A stretch of 64,000 bases of DNA from JACCTH01 sp035281645 (GCA_035281645.1 DATEDN010000081.1:3787-67786); one strand, 5' to 3'. Numbered from the stretch's first letter, positions 48,706 to 58,022 are shown. The notes: generated by a model not told the origin, from the letters alone. A program made the numbers and translations.

Positions 48706-49461
48706 TTAGAACAGGGCGGAGGCGAGGCGGCGTCGGTACTCGCGAGTGAGCTCGTGCTCGGGGCCGAGGAGGTCGAAGACGTCGATCATCTGCAGACGCG
48801 CCTTCTCTCGTTGCTCGCCGCCGGCTTCGACGGCGGCGAGCAAGCGGGGCAGAGCCTCTTCGGGGTCGGAAAGGTCGACTTCTCCCGAGCCGATCAGCCG
48901 GGCCGCGGCCGTCATCTGTTTGACCTCGGGCGTGGGGGCCTGGCGGTCGAGGACTCCGATCGCCTCGTCGGTACGGCCATCCTCGATCAATAGGCCGGCG
49001 AGGGTCAGAGCGGCTTCGGTGTTGACCGGGTTCTCTTCGAGCAAGGCGCGGAGCGACGATTCCGCTTCGGCAACCTTCCCCGCCTCGATCAGGCCTTCAG
49101 CCGCAACCACACGCTCGTCTGTCGCCGGTGGGATCAGCCGCGAGATAAACGCCTTGACCTGGGCCTCAGGCAGCGCCCCGGTGAACATGTCGACCGGCCG
49201 GCCGTCGCGGAAGGCGATCACTGTTGGAATGCTTTGAATCGAGAAGGCTTGCGCTAGTCGTTGGTTGGCATCGACGTCGACCTTGGCGAGGGTGAAGGCT
49301 CCCTCTCCATCGGCAGCCGCCCGCTCGAGGATGGGACTCAGCGTCTTGCAGGGCTGGCACCAACTCGCCCAGAAATCCACCACCACCGGGGCAGTCTTCG
49401 ACGCTTCCACAACCTTGGTCGAAAACTCCGCCTCTCCAACATCAATCACGTTCGCTGTCAT
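48706..49461 (-). CDS. Thioredoxin-TPR protein (CnoX/YbbN-like)
   Basis: 251 residues. Residues 1-108 form a thioredoxin fold with an intact active site WASWCQPCK and the cis-Pro in QSIPTVIAF. Residues 115-251 are helical repeats of TPR type (AEGLIEAGKVAEAESSLRALLEENP, ALTLAGLLIEDGRTDEAIGVL). This is the YbbN/CnoX layout, linking redox protection with chaperone delivery. Many CnoX proteins have lost one Cys; here both remain, so oxidoreductase activity is likely. TAGGTT lies six bases before the ATG. Originally it may have been followed by the cyclophilin gene, now separated by the cassette. Confidence 0.88.
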   Translation of the reverse strand: MTANVIDVGEAEFSTKVVEASKTAPVVVDFWASWCQPCKTLSPILERAAADGEGAFTLAKVDVDANQRLAQAFSIQSIPTVIAFRDGRPVDMFTGALPEAQVKAFISRLIPPATDERVVAAEGLIEAGKVAEAESSLRALLEENPVNTEAALTLAGLLIEDGRTDEAIGVLDRQAPTPEVKQMTAAARLIGSGEVDLSDPEEALPRLLAAVEAGGEQREKARLQMIDVFDLLGPEHELTREYRRRLASALF

Positions 49462-49467
49462 CTCACC

Positions 49468-49473
49468 AACCTA
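49468..49473 (-). promoter_or_regulatory. -10 element for leaderless thioredoxin-TPR mRNA
   Basis: Minus-strand TAGGTT, then GGTGAG and the ATG at 49461: exact six-base spacing. Confidence 0.55.
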
Positions 49474-49507
49474 AACCCCGTGGTCGGTGGCGCCATTCCA
49501 AGAGGGG

Positions 49508-49513
49508 TAACCT
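49508..49513 (+). promoter_or_regulatory. -10 element for leaderless dapA mRNA
   Basis: TAACCT, six bases (CAAAAG), then the ATG at 49520. Faces the thioredoxin promoter 34 bases away, so the two divergent transcripts start from one 58-base region. Confidence 0.6.
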
Positions 49514-49519
49514 CAAAAG

Positions 49520-50392
49520 ATGCCCATCTTCGGCCGAGTCCTGACGGCGATGATCACGCCGTTTGGAGACGAAGGCCAGGTCGATCACGAGAAGGCTTGG
49601 AACCTCGCCCGGCACCTCGCTTCCCACGGCTCCGACGGGCTTGTCGTGACCGGCACCACCGGTGAATCGCCGACTCTGACCGAGGACGAGAAGGTGGCGC
49701 TCTATCGCACCGTGGTTGAAGCGGTGGCCGGACGCGATACCAAAGTCGTCGCAGGCACCGGCACCTACAACACCGAAGAGTCGTGTCATCTCAGCCGTCG
49801 GGCGGCCGAAGCCGGCTGCCACGGAATCCTGGCCGTCACTCCTTATTACAACCGCCCCAGCCAGGAGGGGCTCATCGCCCACTTTCGAGCGATCGCCGAC
49901 GCCACCGACTTGCCAGTCGCGCTCTACAACATCCCCGGGCGCACTGCGCGACTGATCGAGATCGAGACCTTGAAGATCCTCTCCGATCACCCCCGCATCA
50001 GGGCGGTCAAAGATGCGGTGATGGACATCGATTTCACCTCCCGCACCTGTGTCGAGGTGGCGGGTCTCGAGGTCTATTCGGGCCAGGACACGTATACCTG
50101 GCCCATGATGGCGGTAGGGGCGGTGGGCGTGATCTCGGTCATCTCCCATTTGGCGGGCCCGCAAGTGGCGGCGATGGTCAAAGCCGCCGCGTCGGGTGAC
50201 GTCGAGCGCGCTCGCGATCTCCATACCCGATTGCTGCCCCTCGGATTCGCTTGCTTCCTCGACCCCAACCCTTCGCCGGTCAAGGCCGCTCTCAACGCCC
50301 TGTGGGAGCCCGTCGGCAATCCGCGCCTCCCATTGGTTCCGTCCTCTGAGCAAACGGTGGCCGCGATCAAGGACGCCCTCACCCACCTGTGA
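49520..50392 (+). CDS. dapA: 4-hydroxy-tetrahydrodipicolinate synthase
   Basis: 290-residue aldolase-type enzyme condensing pyruvate with aspartate semialdehyde for lysine and diaminopimelate. The Schiff-base lysine is Lys164 (IRAVKDAVMD) and the catalytic triad Tyr is Tyr136 (LYNIPGRT). The phosphate/aldehyde site is GTTGESPT at about residues 45-52, and YYNRPSQEG is conserved. Length is standard for a homotetramer. The order dapA-rnj-ftsK is a known actinobacterial neighbourhood. The gap to the RNase J start is 10 bases, so co-transcription is expected. Confidence 0.95.
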   Translation: MPIFGRVLTAMITPFGDEGQVDHEKAWNLARHLASHGSDGLVVTGTTGESPTLTEDEKVALYRTVVEAVAGRDTKVVAGTGTYNTEESCHLSRRAAEAGCHGILAVTPYYNRPSQEGLIAHFRAIADATDLPVALYNIPGRTARLIEIETLKILSDHPRIRAVKDAVMDIDFTSRTCVEVAGLEVYSGQDTYTWPMMAVGAVGVISVISHLAGPQVAAMVKAAASGDVERARDLHTRLLPLGFACFLDPNPSPVKAALNALWEPVGNPRLPLVPSSEQTVAAIKDALTHL

Positions 50393-50402
50393 CCTCCCAG
50401 CA

Positions 50403-52037
50403 GTGACAGTACGCGTCACTTTTCTCGGGGGTCTGGGGGAGATCGGCCGCAACTGCGCCGCCCTGGAAGTGGAGGGAAAGACCGTCCTCATCGATTGCGG
50501 TCTCATGTTCCCCGAAGAGGAGATGCTCGGTGTCGATCTGGTCTTTCCCGACTGGAGCTGGCTCGTGGAAAGACGAGCGGATGTGGTGGGGGTCGTCCTC
50601 ACCCATGGGCACGAGGATCACATCGGCGCCCTGCCATATTTCCTCCGTGATCTGAACGTTCCGGTCTACGGGACGGCCATGACCCTGGGACTGGCGGCCG
50701 GGCGCATCGAAGAGCTCGGAGTTGAGGCCGATCTGCGCACGATCGAGGTAGGTAAGCCAGTAAACCTCGACCCCTTTCGGTTTGCGTTGATCAACGTCGC
50801 TCACTCCGTCCCCGATGCCTGCGCGGTGGCTTTCGACACCCCCGAGGGAGTTGTCCTCCACACCGGTGACTTCAAACTCGACCCGACTCCGATCGACGGC
50901 CGAGCTACAGACCTCGCCACTCTCGCTCTTCTCGGCCGCCGCGGGGTCCGGCTTCTCCTCTCTGACTCCACGAACGCTGAACGCCCTGGCTTCGTCCCCT
51001 CGGAGCGGACGCTGTCGGATTCGATCAAAGACATCGTCTCTCATGCTCCGGGCAGGGTCATCGCCGCCTGCTTCTCGTCCCACATTCATCGCATCCAGCA
51101 GATCGTCGATTCGGCGCTGGCAAGTGAACGCAAGCTCGCCATCTTCGGCCGTTCCCTCCAGCGGAATACATCGGTTGCCCAGAGCCTGGGCCGTCTCGAC
51201 GTCCCCGCCGATCAGGTGCTCGACATCACCGAACTCCTCGAGCTACCCCCCGAGCGGCAGCTGCTACTCACCACTGGTAGCCAGGGTGAGCCCTTTGCGG
51301 CCCTCTCGTTGATGGCTCAGGGACGGCACAAGTTCGTCGAGATCGGGGCAGGTGACACCATCCTTCTCTCGGCCACACCTATCCCCGGCAACGAGACCGC
51401 AGTGTCGCGGGTCATCAATCAGCTCCTTCGACGCGGTGCTCGGGTGGTTCATGGTCGCAATGCCGAGGTTCACGTCTCCGGTCATGCCAATCGGGACGAG
51501 CTTTTGACGATGCTGCACATCGTCAAGCCAGCGGCCTTCGTTCCCGTCCACGGCGAGTATCGACATCTGGCCGCTCATGCCGATCTGGCGCGACTAGTCG
51601 GAGTGGGGCACGTCGAAGTCTGCGAGGACGGAGACTCATTGGTCCTCGACGGGGCTGAGACCCGCGTAGAGCGCCGGGCCCGACCCGCCGGTTATGTCTA
51701 CCTCGACGGCGAAGGGGTCGGGGAGGTGCAGGCGGTCTTGCGCGACCGCAGCCATCTGGCGGACGAGGGAGTGGTGGTGGTGACGGTGGCCGTTTCTCCC
51801 AACAACCGCGAGATCGTCTACGGCCCTGACCTCCACAGCCACGGGGTGATGGATGATCCCGAAGCGGTGCTGGAGAAAGCCGGCCAGGCGGTGCGCCAGA
51901 GCCTGGAGGAGCGTTTGAACAACGGCGAGGCCGACCTTTCGGTTTTGCAGCAGGCGACTCGCCAGACCGCCGCCCGCATCATCAAGGCGGAGACGTCGCG
52001 CCGTCCCGTGATCGTTCCGGTGGTCCTCGAGCTCTAG
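50403..52037 (+). CDS. rnj: Ribonuclease J
   Basis: 544-residue metallo-beta-lactamase/beta-CASP ribonuclease for mRNA decay and rRNA maturation. The start GTG 50403 (VTVRVTFLGGLGEIGRN) is the family N-terminus; the longer open frame upstream is antisense-free but overlaps dapA. Motif THGHEDHIGAL carries the zinc ligands. Further features are VLHTGDFKLDPTPIDG, beta-CASP motifs near SDSTNAERPG and CFSSHIHRIQQI, and HVSGHANRDELLTMLHIVKP. The C-terminal domain (about 440-544) supports dimerisation. RNase J has both endo- and 5'-exonuclease activity in the family. Confidence 0.93.
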   Translation: MTVRVTFLGGLGEIGRNCAALEVEGKTVLIDCGLMFPEEEMLGVDLVFPDWSWLVERRADVVGVVLTHGHEDHIGALPYFLRDLNVPVYGTAMTLGLAAGRIEELGVEADLRTIEVGKPVNLDPFRFALINVAHSVPDACAVAFDTPEGVVLHTGDFKLDPTPIDGRATDLATLALLGRRGVRLLLSDSTNAERPGFVPSERTLSDSIKDIVSHAPGRVIAACFSSHIHRIQQIVDSALASERKLAIFGRSLQRNTSVAQSLGRLDVPADQVLDITELLELPPERQLLLTTGSQGEPFAALSLMAQGRHKFVEIGAGDTILLSATPIPGNETAVSRVINQLLRRGARVVHGRNAEVHVSGHANRDELLTMLHIVKPAAFVPVHGEYRHLAAHADLARLVGVGHVEVCEDGDSLVLDGAETRVERRARPAGYVYLDGEGVGEVQAVLRDRSHLADEGVVVVTVAVSPNNREIVYGPDLHSHGVMDDPEAVLEKAGQAVRQSLEERLNNGEADLSVLQQATRQTAARIIKAETSRRPVIVPVVLEL

Positions 52038-52078
52038 ATCCAGACCGCCGCTACGTTCGACGGGTAGGCTAGGAGCAC

Positions 52079-54283
52079 ATGACCAAACGGACGCCCACCC
52101 GCCAGGGTGGTCGCGGGCGGAAGCGGGTGTCCACAAGCAAACGGCGCATCACTCTGCGATCCCGGCTGGAGGGCTTGCGAGAGAGATTGCGCGAACATCT
52201 CGGACGTCAGACCGACGACCTTTGGGGAATGGTCCTCGTCGTTTTGGGCCTGCTGTTCGGGCTGGGCTTTCTCGATCTTGCTGGTCCATTTGGAACCGCG
52301 GTCGAAAACGGCACCCGGCTGCTCTTCGGGCTCTGGCGTTACGCCCTGCCTCTCGCCCTAATCGGAATCGGGGTGGTATTGATCGCGGGGCGACCCCGCC
52401 AGCCGGCGGGGCGGACGGTCACTGGATCTGTGTTCACGTTCATCGGGTCGCTGGCGATGTTCCACCTACTCACCGGGGCGGTGGCGCTGGCTCCGAACAT
52501 TGAACTGGTCAAGGAACGGGGTGGGGCGATAGGGGCCCTGGTTGCTTATCCGCTCCGCCGCTTGCTCGGCTCTTGGGGTGCCTTCGTCGTGCTCTCGGCA
52601 TTCATGGGCATGGGAGTCCTCATCCTGTTTCGCACCACCGTCAAAGAAGCAGTCACCACTGCCGTGGAGTTAGTTCGGGGCGGATTCAACCGAGCGTCCC
52701 CGCTGCCACCCCCGCCGATCAGAGTCAAACGCTCGCCCAAGCCCAGGCAACCCGAGCTTCCCCCGGTGGAGGAAAAGCCCTCGAAGCCGGTCAAAGCCAA
52801 GGTTCCCAAGCTCCCTTCGGTGCCCGCCGGTGGTTATCAACTGCCACCGCTTGAGCTCCTCCATGCCGGGGGGGGAGAGGAGCAGAGCCGTCGGGCACTC
52901 GAAGACACTGCCAACCAGCTCGAGGAGACCCTCCGCCAACACGGTGTCGATGCCCAGCTGACCAAGATCGTCTCCGGACCGACCGTGACCCGCTACGAGA
53001 TCGAGCTGGCCCCGGGAGTGAAGGTAAATCGGGTGTCGAGCCTCGCCCACGACATTGCCTATGCCCTTGCCACTCCCGACGTCCGACTGCTCGTTCCCAT
53101 CCCTGGACGGTCGGCGATTGGAGTCGAGGTGCCCAACCGACGGCGACGACTGGTGACCTTGGGCGACGTTCTGAGAAGCTCGGAGGCATCGGCCGCCACC
53201 CATCCATTAGCGGTGGGACTGGGAGTGGACATCTCAGGACGGGCTCGAATGTTGAACCTCTCCGAGCTGCCCCACGTCCTCATTGCCGGCGCCACCGGGG
53301 CGGGCAAGTCGTCGTGCATCAACTCGATCGTCTCCTCGCTCCTTATGCGCACGAGCCCCGACGACGTTCGTTTGATCATGGTCGACCCCAAGCGAGTCGA
53401 GCTAGGCCAATACAACGGGGTCCCACATCTCCTCACCCGCGTTATCACCAACCCCAAGAAGGCAGCCGACGCCCTCAAATGGGCGGTGGTGGAGATGGAT
53501 CGCCGCTACGACCTCCTGGCGGATGCGAAAGTGCGCGACATCTGGGGATACCGCCAGAAGCTCGAATCCGGCGAACTGCCAGATGAAGGGTTCGACCGCT
53601 TTCCCTATCTGGTCGTCATCGTCGACGAACTGAACGACCTGATGATGGTCGCGGGGCGGGAAGTAGAGGAGGCCGTAGTCCGCATCGCTCAAATGGCGCG
53701 GGCCGTTGGGATCCATCTCGTGATCGCCACCCAACGACCTTCGGTCGATGTCATCACCGGGGTCATCAAGGCCAACATTCCCTCCCGACTCGCATTCTCG
53801 GTCGCCTCCCAAACCGACAGCCGGGTGATCATCGATGGGGCAGGAGCCGAGAAGCTGGTCGGTATGGGCGACATGCTCGTGGTGACCGCCGCCGAACCAC
53901 GCCCGGTCCGTTACCAGGGCGCCTGGGTGAGTGAGGAGGAGGTCAGGGCGATCGTCGAATGGAGCAAGCGCCAGCGCGAAGCCGAGTACGAGGACGCGGT
54001 GGTCGAGAAAGCCGCCGAAGCTTCGGCAGCCGCCGACGAATACGACGATGAGGAAGAGCAGATGGTTCGCCAGGCGATGGATCTCATCGTCCGCAGCCAG
54101 CTCGGCTCGACATCGATGTTGCAGCGCAAGCTCCGAATTGGTTTCGCCCGCGCCGGACGGGTAATGGACATCCTCGAACAGCGCGGGATCGTCGGACCGT
54201 CGGAGGGATCGAAGGCGCGGGCAGTGTTGATGACGGTGGACGAACTCGACGCGGCATACGACCGAGAGAGAGTTTCCGTATAG
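52079..54283 (+). CDS. ftsK: DNA translocase FtsK/SpoIIIE
   Basis: 734-residue septal DNA pump. A basic cytoplasmic N-terminus is followed by four transmembrane helices (about residues 48-70, 85-105, 118-145 and 160-185), a Pro/Lys-rich linker (about 205-250), the alpha/beta motor and a gamma winged helix. Walker A is GATGAGKSS, Walker B is VVIVDEL, and the family motif IATQRPSVDVITG is present. The C-terminal winged helix (RIGFARAGRVMDILEQRGIVGPSEGSKAR) reads polar KOPS-type sites. TAGGCT ends nine bases before the ATG, and AGGAG is also present. It completes the dapA-rnj-ftsK cluster. Confidence 0.95.
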   Translation: MTKRTPTRQGGRGRKRVSTSKRRITLRSRLEGLRERLREHLGRQTDDLWGMVLVVLGLLFGLGFLDLAGPFGTAVENGTRLLFGLWRYALPLALIGIGVVLIAGRPRQPAGRTVTGSVFTFIGSLAMFHLLTGAVALAPNIELVKERGGAIGALVAYPLRRLLGSWGAFVVLSAFMGMGVLILFRTTVKEAVTTAVELVRGGFNRASPLPPPPIRVKRSPKPRQPELPPVEEKPSKPVKAKVPKLPSVPAGGYQLPPLELLHAGGGEEQSRRALEDTANQLEETLRQHGVDAQLTKIVSGPTVTRYEIELAPGVKVNRVSSLAHDIAYALATPDVRLLVPIPGRSAIGVEVPNRRRRLVTLGDVLRSSEASAATHPLAVGLGVDISGRARMLNLSELPHVLIAGATGAGKSSCINSIVSSLLMRTSPDDVRLIMVDPKRVELGQYNGVPHLLTRVITNPKKAADALKWAVVEMDRRYDLLADAKVRDIWGYRQKLESGELPDEGFDRFPYLVVIVDELNDLMMVAGREVEEAVVRIAQMARAVGIHLVIATQRPSVDVITGVIKANIPSRLAFSVASQTDSRVIIDGAGAEKLVGMGDMLVVTAAEPRPVRYQGAWVSEEEVRAIVEWSKRQREAEYEDAVVEKAAEASAAADEYDDEEEQMVRQAMDLIVRSQLGSTSMLQRKLRIGFARAGRVMDILEQRGIVGPSEGSKARAVLMTVDELDAAYDRERVSV

Positions 54284-54304
54284 CGGGTACGCTCAATCCG
54301 CCAC

Positions 54305-55324
54305 ATGTTTCAGATCCTCACGCCTTCGGGAGCCCTCAATCAGGAGTCTCCGTTGGAAGTGGAGATGATCCGGCGGCTGTACCGGGCGATGGTGTTTGCC
54401 CGTACTTATGACCGCAAAGGGACGGCTTTACAGAAGCAAGGAAGACTTGCCACCTACGCCCCCTTCGAAGGCCAGGAGGCTGCCCAGGTGGGCAGCGCAG
54501 CTGCCCTTGAGCCTGACGATTGGATGGCAGCGACCTATCGGGATGGAGCCGCCATGTGGATGCAGGGCTATCCGTTGGAACTGCTCTTCGCCGGGCGGAC
54601 AGGTGACGAAAGGGGTGGGTCGCCACCGATTCACGTGCCGGTTCTGCCGCCCTCGATCACCGTCGGGGGACACATGGTTCACGCGGTCGGCCTTGGGTGG
54701 GCTGCCAAGTTGAGAGGTGAGGCGCGGATCGCAATCACCTACTTCGGAGACGGGGCCACTTCCGAGGGCGATTTCCACGAGGCCATGAACTTCGCGGCCG
54801 TCTTCTCGGTGCCTTGTGTCTTCTTTTGTCAGAACAACGGCTGGGCGATTTCCCTGCCCCGGGAGGAGCAAACCCGTTCTGAAACCATTGCCCAGAAAGC
54901 GATTGCCTACGGCATGCCCGGCGTGCAAGTAGATGGCAACGATTTGCTCGGTGTCTATCAAACGACCAAGGAGGCGACCGATCGGGCGCGGGGCGGGGGC
55001 GGCCCAACTTTGATCGAGGCCGTCACTTATCGGCTCGGCCCCCATACCACCGCGGACGATCCCGGTCGCTATCGGGCGCCGGACTTGACGGAGGACTGGC
55101 GGAGGCGCGATCCGCTGGAGAGGGTGCGGCTGTTCCTCTCCGAGCGCGAAGCTTGGTCGGAGTCCTGGCAGCAACAGATCGAGGATGAAGCAGCCGAGGA
55201 AGTCGACCTGGCCATTGACAGAGCGGAGGGAATGGCTGCCTTCGGTCCGGGCGAGATCTTCGATGCCATGTTCGAAACCTTGCCCCCCCACTTGGCGGCG
55301 CAGCGAATGGAAGCGACTCAATAG
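54305..55324 (+). CDS. 2-oxoacid dehydrogenase E1 alpha subunit
   Basis: 339-residue thiamine-diphosphate enzyme subunit of a pyruvate or branched-chain 2-oxoacid dehydrogenase. The ThDP motif is GDGATSEGDFHEAMNFAAVF...QNNGW (about residues 147-180). The N-terminal YAPFEGQEAAQVGSAAAL and the loop PREEQTRSETIAQKAIAYGMPG are typical. It forms the first cistron of an E1a-E1b-E2 operon, with a one-base overlap (TAGTG) to the beta subunit gene. No E3 (Lpd) gene is in the window. Substrate cannot be fixed: the RLGPHTTADDPGRYR region is seen in both pyruvate and branched-chain enzymes. Confidence 0.9.
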   Translation: MFQILTPSGALNQESPLEVEMIRRLYRAMVFARTYDRKGTALQKQGRLATYAPFEGQEAAQVGSAAALEPDDWMAATYRDGAAMWMQGYPLELLFAGRTGDERGGSPPIHVPVLPPSITVGGHMVHAVGLGWAAKLRGEARIAITYFGDGATSEGDFHEAMNFAAVFSVPCVFFCQNNGWAISLPREEQTRSETIAQKAIAYGMPGVQVDGNDLLGVYQTTKEATDRARGGGGPTLIEAVTYRLGPHTTADDPGRYRAPDLTEDWRRRDPLERVRLFLSEREAWSESWQQQIEDEAAEEVDLAIDRAEGMAAFGPGEIFDAMFETLPPHLAAQRMEATQ

Positions 55325-56301
55325 TGACGGTCCGCAACATCGCCCAAGCGATCAATGACGCCCTCGATCTCGCCCTGGCCAAGGACTCCGATGTGGTGGT
55401 GATGGGTGAGGACGTAGGGCGAACCGGTGGAGTCTTCCGGGTCACCGATGGCCTTCGGGAACGATATGGCGCCGACCGGGTGATCGACTCCCCGGTGGCC
55501 GAATCCGGGATCGTTGGGGTCGGATTCGGAATGGCGGTCGGAGGTCTCAAGCCGGTGCTCGAGCTCCAGTTCATGGGCTTTTCCTATCCGGCTTATGACC
55601 AGGTGGTCAATCACGTGGCCCGAATTCGGAATCGCTCCCGCCATCGATTCTCGGCTCCTCTCGTCATCCGGATCCCATATGGGGGCGGGATCGGAGCCGC
55701 AGAGCATCACTCTGAGTCGATGGAGGCGATCTACACCCACGTTCCCGGTTTGAAAGTGATCGTGCCCGCCACGCCCTATGACGCCAAGGGAATGCTGCTC
55801 CAGGCCATCGAAGACCCCGACCCGGTGATCTTCCTCGAGCCGATCCGGCTCTACCGGGCAGTCAAAGAGGAGGTGCCGGAAGGTTGGCTGACCCAGCCCC
55901 TCGGCGAGGCGCGGGTGGAACGAGAAGGCGACGACGTCACACTGATCACCTGGGGGGCGATGACCAAAGAGACCCGGGAGGCCGCGGTGCTGCTGGCGGA
56001 GGACGGCATTTCGGCGGAGATCATCGACCTCCGGTCGCTGGTCCCACTTGATATCGAAACGGTTGCTCACTCCGTGCAGCGGACCGGACGGGCAGTGATC
56101 GTGCACGAGGCACCGCGCACCGGGGGATTCGGGGCGGAGGTGGCAGCGTTGCTCCAAGAGCGATGCCTTTTCGATCTTGCCGCCCCCATCCGGCGCGTCA
56201 CTGGCTGGGACACGGTGTTTCCGTTGAAGAGGTCAGAGCACCATTACCTGCCGGGACCCGCCAGGATCGCGGCCGCTGCCACCCAAGTCATGGAGGTCTG
56301 A
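55324..56301 (+). CDS. 2-oxoacid dehydrogenase E1 beta subunit
   Basis: 325-residue partner of E1 alpha completing the ThDP active site in an alpha2beta2 tetramer. Starts at a GTG overlapping the previous stop. Conserved motifs are VVVMGEDVGRTGGVFRVT, DSPVAESGIVGVGFGMAVGG, ELQFMGFSYPAYDQVVNH and HSESMEAIYTHVPGLKVIVPATP. The C-terminal domain has LRSLVPLDIETV and IVHEAPRTGGFGAEVAA. The stop overlaps the E2 start as TGATG, so the three subunits are coupled for stoichiometric assembly. Confidence 0.92.
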   Translation: MTVRNIAQAINDALDLALAKDSDVVVMGEDVGRTGGVFRVTDGLRERYGADRVIDSPVAESGIVGVGFGMAVGGLKPVLELQFMGFSYPAYDQVVNHVARIRNRSRHRFSAPLVIRIPYGGGIGAAEHHSESMEAIYTHVPGLKVIVPATPYDAKGMLLQAIEDPDPVIFLEPIRLYRAVKEEVPEGWLTQPLGEARVEREGDDVTLITWGAMTKETREAAVLLAEDGISAEIIDLRSLVPLDIETVAHSVQRTGRAVIVHEAPRTGGFGAEVAALLQERCLFDLAAPIRRVTGWDTVFPLKRSEHHYLPGPARIAAAATQVMEV

Positions 56302-57590
56302 TGGCTAAGGAGTTCCGGCTACCTGATATCGGCGAGGGCCTGACGGAAGCGGAGATAGTGCGCTGGCTCATCGCGGTGGGAGAGCCGGTGAAGGTGGATC
56401 AGCCGGTCGTCGAGGTGGAGACCGACAAAGCGGTGGTCGAGATCCCGTCGCCCTATGGGGGGATTGTCCTTCACCACGGCGCCGGTGAGGGAGAGACGCT
56501 GCCAGTGGGAGAGATCCTCGTCGTCGTGGGTGAGGAAGGGGAAACCTGGACCGCCACTGCCGATCCCGAGACCGAGGCCTGGCTCGATCAGGTCGAAGAA
56601 GAAATGGCTACGGACGAGGGCATGCCAGAGGCACCAAAAGACAGCGCGGCGCCAATCGTCGGTCGCATCAGCGAGGAAGCGATCGACCTTGGCGCTCATC
56701 GGGTAGAGAAGGCGCTAGGAGTCACGAAAGCTTTGCCACTGGTTCGCAAGCTGGCCAAAGATCTCGGAGTCGACCTCGGGAAGATCAAAGGGTCCGGAGC
56801 GGACGGTCGGGTTACTAGAGAAGACGTGGTGGCCGCCGCCGAGGCCACCGCCGGTGGCGAAGTCGAACTGCCCGAGGCTCCCGGTTTGCCTCCCTTGCCG
56901 GTCGATCGCCAGGGCGAGCGGCGCCCGATGTCAAAGCTGCGCCGCACGATCGCCTCCAACATGAAGAAGTCGTGGCAAGAGATACCGCATGTCACCACCT
57001 TCGATGAAGCGCCCGCGACGAGGTTGCTCGCCGCTCGACAGGCACTCGAAAGCCGGCACTCGGTAAAGATTCCCTTGGAGGCGTTGATCATCAAGGCGGT
57101 CCTCCCGGCCCTCACTCAGTTTCCAGAGTTCAACGCCTCGATCGATGGCGATGATCTGGTGGTCTACAGCCATTACGACATCGGGATAGCGGTCGACACC
57201 GCAGACGGTCTCTTGGTTGCTGTGGTCAAGGCTGCCGACACCCGGACCTTGCTCGAGACGGCGGCCGACATAAGGCGCCTGGCCGAAGCGTCCAAAAGCC
57301 GCAAGCTCAGTCCCGATGAGGTCACCGGCCAGACTTTCACCATCTCCAATATCGGCGCCATCGGGGGCGGATACGGGACCCCGATCATCCCGCCGGGGAC
57401 GACGTCGATCCTCTCCATCGGCCGGGCAAAGGATCGAGCCGTGGCGGATGCCGGCAAGGTCGGAGTGGCTCCGATGATGCCTCTCTCCCTTTCATACGAC
57501 CACCGGGTGATCGATGGCGGGCAGGGTCGCCGCTTCATGGCGGTGGTGCTCGAGAACCTCTCCGAGCCTGCTCTCTTCCTCGCCAGCTAG
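56301..57590 (+). CDS. Dihydrolipoamide acyltransferase (E2)
   Basis: 429-residue core of the 2-oxoacid dehydrogenase complex. One lipoyl domain (residues 1-80, lipoyl Lys43 in ETDKAVVEI) is followed by an acidic linker (about 85-140) and a peripheral-subunit-binding domain (about 143-180, LPLVRKLAKDLGVDLGKIKGSGADGRVTREDV shape). The catalytic acetyltransferase domain has the active His401 and Asp405 in SYDHRVIDGG. The E2 accepts the acyl group from E1 and passes it to CoA. A longer frame begins at 56163 but the ATG at 56301 matches the family. The single lipoyl domain is the short form found in branched-chain and many actinobacterial complexes. Confidence 0.93.
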   Translation: MAKEFRLPDIGEGLTEAEIVRWLIAVGEPVKVDQPVVEVETDKAVVEIPSPYGGIVLHHGAGEGETLPVGEILVVVGEEGETWTATADPETEAWLDQVEEEMATDEGMPEAPKDSAAPIVGRISEEAIDLGAHRVEKALGVTKALPLVRKLAKDLGVDLGKIKGSGADGRVTREDVVAAAEATAGGEVELPEAPGLPPLPVDRQGERRPMSKLRRTIASNMKKSWQEIPHVTTFDEAPATRLLAARQALESRHSVKIPLEALIIKAVLPALTQFPEFNASIDGDDLVVYSHYDIGIAVDTADGLLVAVVKAADTRTLLETAADIRRLAEASKSRKLSPDEVTGQTFTISNIGAIGGGYGTPIIPPGTTSILSIGRAKDRAVADAGKVGVAPMMPLSLSYDHRVIDGGQGRRFMAVVLENLSEPALFLAS

Positions 57591-57639
57591 CGAAAGAAAA
57601 CTCTACCCCGTCGGGCTATTTCCCCTAGTTTGTCGCCGC

Positions 57640-58002
57640 ATGGAGCACTACGACGGGCTGCTGAGATTGGCCGGTGATTTCTCGCCGCCGATTCGGGTCA
57701 CGATTGACTTGACCGAGGACCATGAACTTCGCATCGGCACCGACGAGATCGAAATCGGACAGTGGCCGGTCGAAGCCCTCACCATCCGCGCCCAAGACGA
57801 TGGATTCCACCTCCTGTCGGAGGGCGAGGAGCTCGTGATCACCACCGACAACGATCCTGCCTTCGCCGTCTCGATGGGAGTGCGTAATGCCCCGGTCGCT
57901 CTTCGCCGGCAGATGTCGGCTCTGATGAGATCCGATCCGCGGTTTCACGACTCAGAGGTCGAGGCCAGGCTCTCGGAGTCCGAAGTCGATTCTGAAGTCT
58001 GA
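57640..58002 (+). CDS. Hypothetical small beta-rich protein, paralogue of the 8376 gene
   Basis: 120 residues from ATG 57640; TAGTTT ends nine bases upstream. The beta-rich domain (SPPIRVTIDLTEDHELRIGTD, a central Trp in IGQWPVEALTIR, DGFHLLSEGEELVITTDNDPAFAV) resembles the product of the gene at 8376. The last 20 or so residues are acidic and repetitive (SEVEARLSESEVDSEV), encoded by GAAGTC/GAAGTCTGA-type units that also supply the stop codon. No family recognised, no membrane segment. It stands alone between the E2 gene and malate synthase; function unknown. Confidence 0.65.
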   Translation: MEHYDGLLRLAGDFSPPIRVTIDLTEDHELRIGTDEIEIGQWPVEALTIRAQDDGFHLLSEGEELVITTDNDPAFAVSMGVRNAPVALRRQMSALMRSDPRFHDSEVEARLSESEVDSEV

Positions 58003-58022
58003 CGGCTGACTGGGCGCTCCGG

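Noticed and set aside
49463..50602. Minus-strand frame of 379 codons opposite dapA
   Set aside because: dapA and RNase J on the plus strand are unambiguous; the antisense product has no family features.
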